Positions 62,937-64,000 of a stretch of 64,000 bases of DNA are shown piece after piece. Position 1 is the stretch's first letter; the number at the start of each line of letters is the position of its first letter. The stretch comes from Palaemon carinicauda. Lineage: Eukaryota; Arthropoda; Malacostraca; Decapoda; Palaemonidae. Where the stretch lies: the NCBI RefSeq assembly GCF_036898095.1, contig NC_090725.1, forward strand, positions 207,998,204 to 208,062,203. Direction: 5' to 3'. The notes below the pieces were generated by a model. It was not told where the DNA came from and did not search any database. It saw only the letters and a list, made by a program, of their open reading frames with translations. Position numbers and translations under genes: made by a program.

Positions 62937-64000
62937 CTACTGGAACTGCGTCACAATCGCTCGCCATTCATTCCTATTTCTAGCACGCTCTCTTGCCTCT
63001 CTCACATCTATCCTCCTATCACCCAGAGCTTTCTTCACACCATCCATCCACCCAAACCTTGGCCTTTCTCTTGTACTTCTCCCATCAACTCTTGCATTCA
63101 TCACCTTCTTTAGCAGACAAACATTTTCCATTCTCTCAACATGGCCAAACCACCTCAACACATTCATATCCACTCTAGCCGCTAACTCATTTCTTACACC
63201 CGTTCTCTCCCTCACCACTTTGTTCCTAACCCTATCTACTCGAGATACACCAGCCATACTCCTTAGACAGTTCATCTCAAACACATTCAATTTCTGTCTC
63301 TCCATCACTTTCATTCCCCACAACTCCGATCCATACATCACAGTTGGTACAATCACTTTCTCATATAGAACTCTCTTTACATTCATGCCCAACCCTCTAT
63401 TTTTTTTTTTTTACTACTCCCTTAACTGCCCCCAACACTTTGCAACCTTCATTCACTCTCTGACGTACATCTGCTTCCACTCCACCATTTGCTGCAACAA
63501 CAGACCCCAAGTACTTAAACTCATCCACCTCCTCAAGTAACTCTCCATTCAACTTGACATTCAACCTTGCACCACCTTCCCTTCTCGTACATCTCATAAC
63601 CTTACTCTTACCCACATTAACTCTCAACTTCCTTCTCTCACACAACCTTCCAAATTCTGCCACTAGTCGGTCAAGCTTCTCTTCTGTGTCTGCTACCAGT
63701 ACAGTATCATCCGCAAACAACAACTGATTTACCTCCCATTCATGGTCATTCTCGCCTACCAGTTTTAATCCTCGTCCAAGCACTCGAGCATTCACCTCTC
63801 TCACCACTCCATCAACATACAAGTTAAACAACCACGGCGACATCACACATCCCTGTCTCAGCCCCACTCTCACCGGAAACCAATCACTCACTTCATTTCC
63901 TATTCTAACACATGCTTTACTACCTTTGTAGAAACTTTTCACTGCTTGCAACAACCTTCCACCAACTCCATATAACCTCATCACATTCCACATTGCTTCC
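62937..64000 (-). pseudogene. LINE reverse transcriptase, near-intact 3' part
   Basis: The minus-strand frame enters from the right edge and is open to 63397. RT blocks: WFPVRVGLRQGCVMSPWLFN, QLLFADDTVLVADTEEKLDR (catalytic FADD), RKLRVNVGKSKVM and EFKYLGSVVAANGGVEADV. A frame change lies at the T run 63402-63415 (A run on the coding strand). The rest follows at 63392-62937: RVLYEKVIVPTVMYGSELWG, VDRVRNKVVRERTGV, RWFGHVERM and RPRFGWMDGVKKALGDRRID to a stop. It is an RTE-type or related endonuclease LINE. The single shift in a homopolymer could be a real mutation or a sequencing error, so the copy may be young. Confidence 0.87.

Overview
This is a gene-poor, transposon-packed stretch of an animal nuclear genome, most likely a decapod crustacean (shrimp, prawn or crab). 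The reasons are very long (TA)n, (AG)n and (GT)n microsatellites, LINE and SINE tails of a kind I associate with decapods, a DIRS-type tyrosine-recombinase retroelement, and intron/exon structure in the only host gene. No bacterial features are present. No tRNA, rRNA or CRISPR was found. The species assignment is inference.

Layout. 1-5.2 kb: an unidentified reverse-strand reading frame, a SINE-like repeat, and a decayed P-element/THAP9-like transposase. 5.2-6.5 kb: a modular fold-back repeat running into (TA)n. 6.48-14.38 kb: a complete LTR retrotransposon on the minus strand (492-bp LTRs, gag, RT, integrase, env-like gene), recently inserted but with broken genes. 14.6-23.7 kb: a DIRS-like element on the minus strand (gag, RT/RNase H, tyrosine recombinase, inverted termini). 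24.0-25.8 kb: a second fold-back repeat. 27.0-28.6 kb: a 40/80-bp minisatellite. 29.1-30.5 kb: a LINE relic.

30.5-42 kb and 54.3-57.5 kb carry two copies of one segmental duplication. Each holds the large coding exon of an SLC46-like (proton-coupled folate transporter-like) membrane carrier. Copy A has its terminal exon at 41.4 kb. Copy A was invaded by two LINEs (32.0-35.4 kb), one of which encodes a 2A-like DIERNPGP motif. Between the copies lie LINE and SINE fragments, a FLYWCH/MULE DNA transposon with a 9-bp target duplication (45.27-47.25 kb) sitting inside an inverted LTR, and a Gmr1-like Ty3/gypsy element whose integrase precedes its RNase H and whose RT is gone (47.3-51.6 kb). 57.7-61.8 kb is a related LTR split by a Tigger/pogo transposon. 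The window closes with a nearly intact LINE reverse transcriptase running off the right edge (62.7-64.0 kb).

The SLC46-like exons are the only likely functional host coding sequence. Everything else recognisable is mobile DNA or simple repeat. Repeated insertion into (TA)n tracts, nested insertions and internal tandem duplications give a relative history: LTR before MULE or Tigger, and most simply segmental duplication before LINE insertion.
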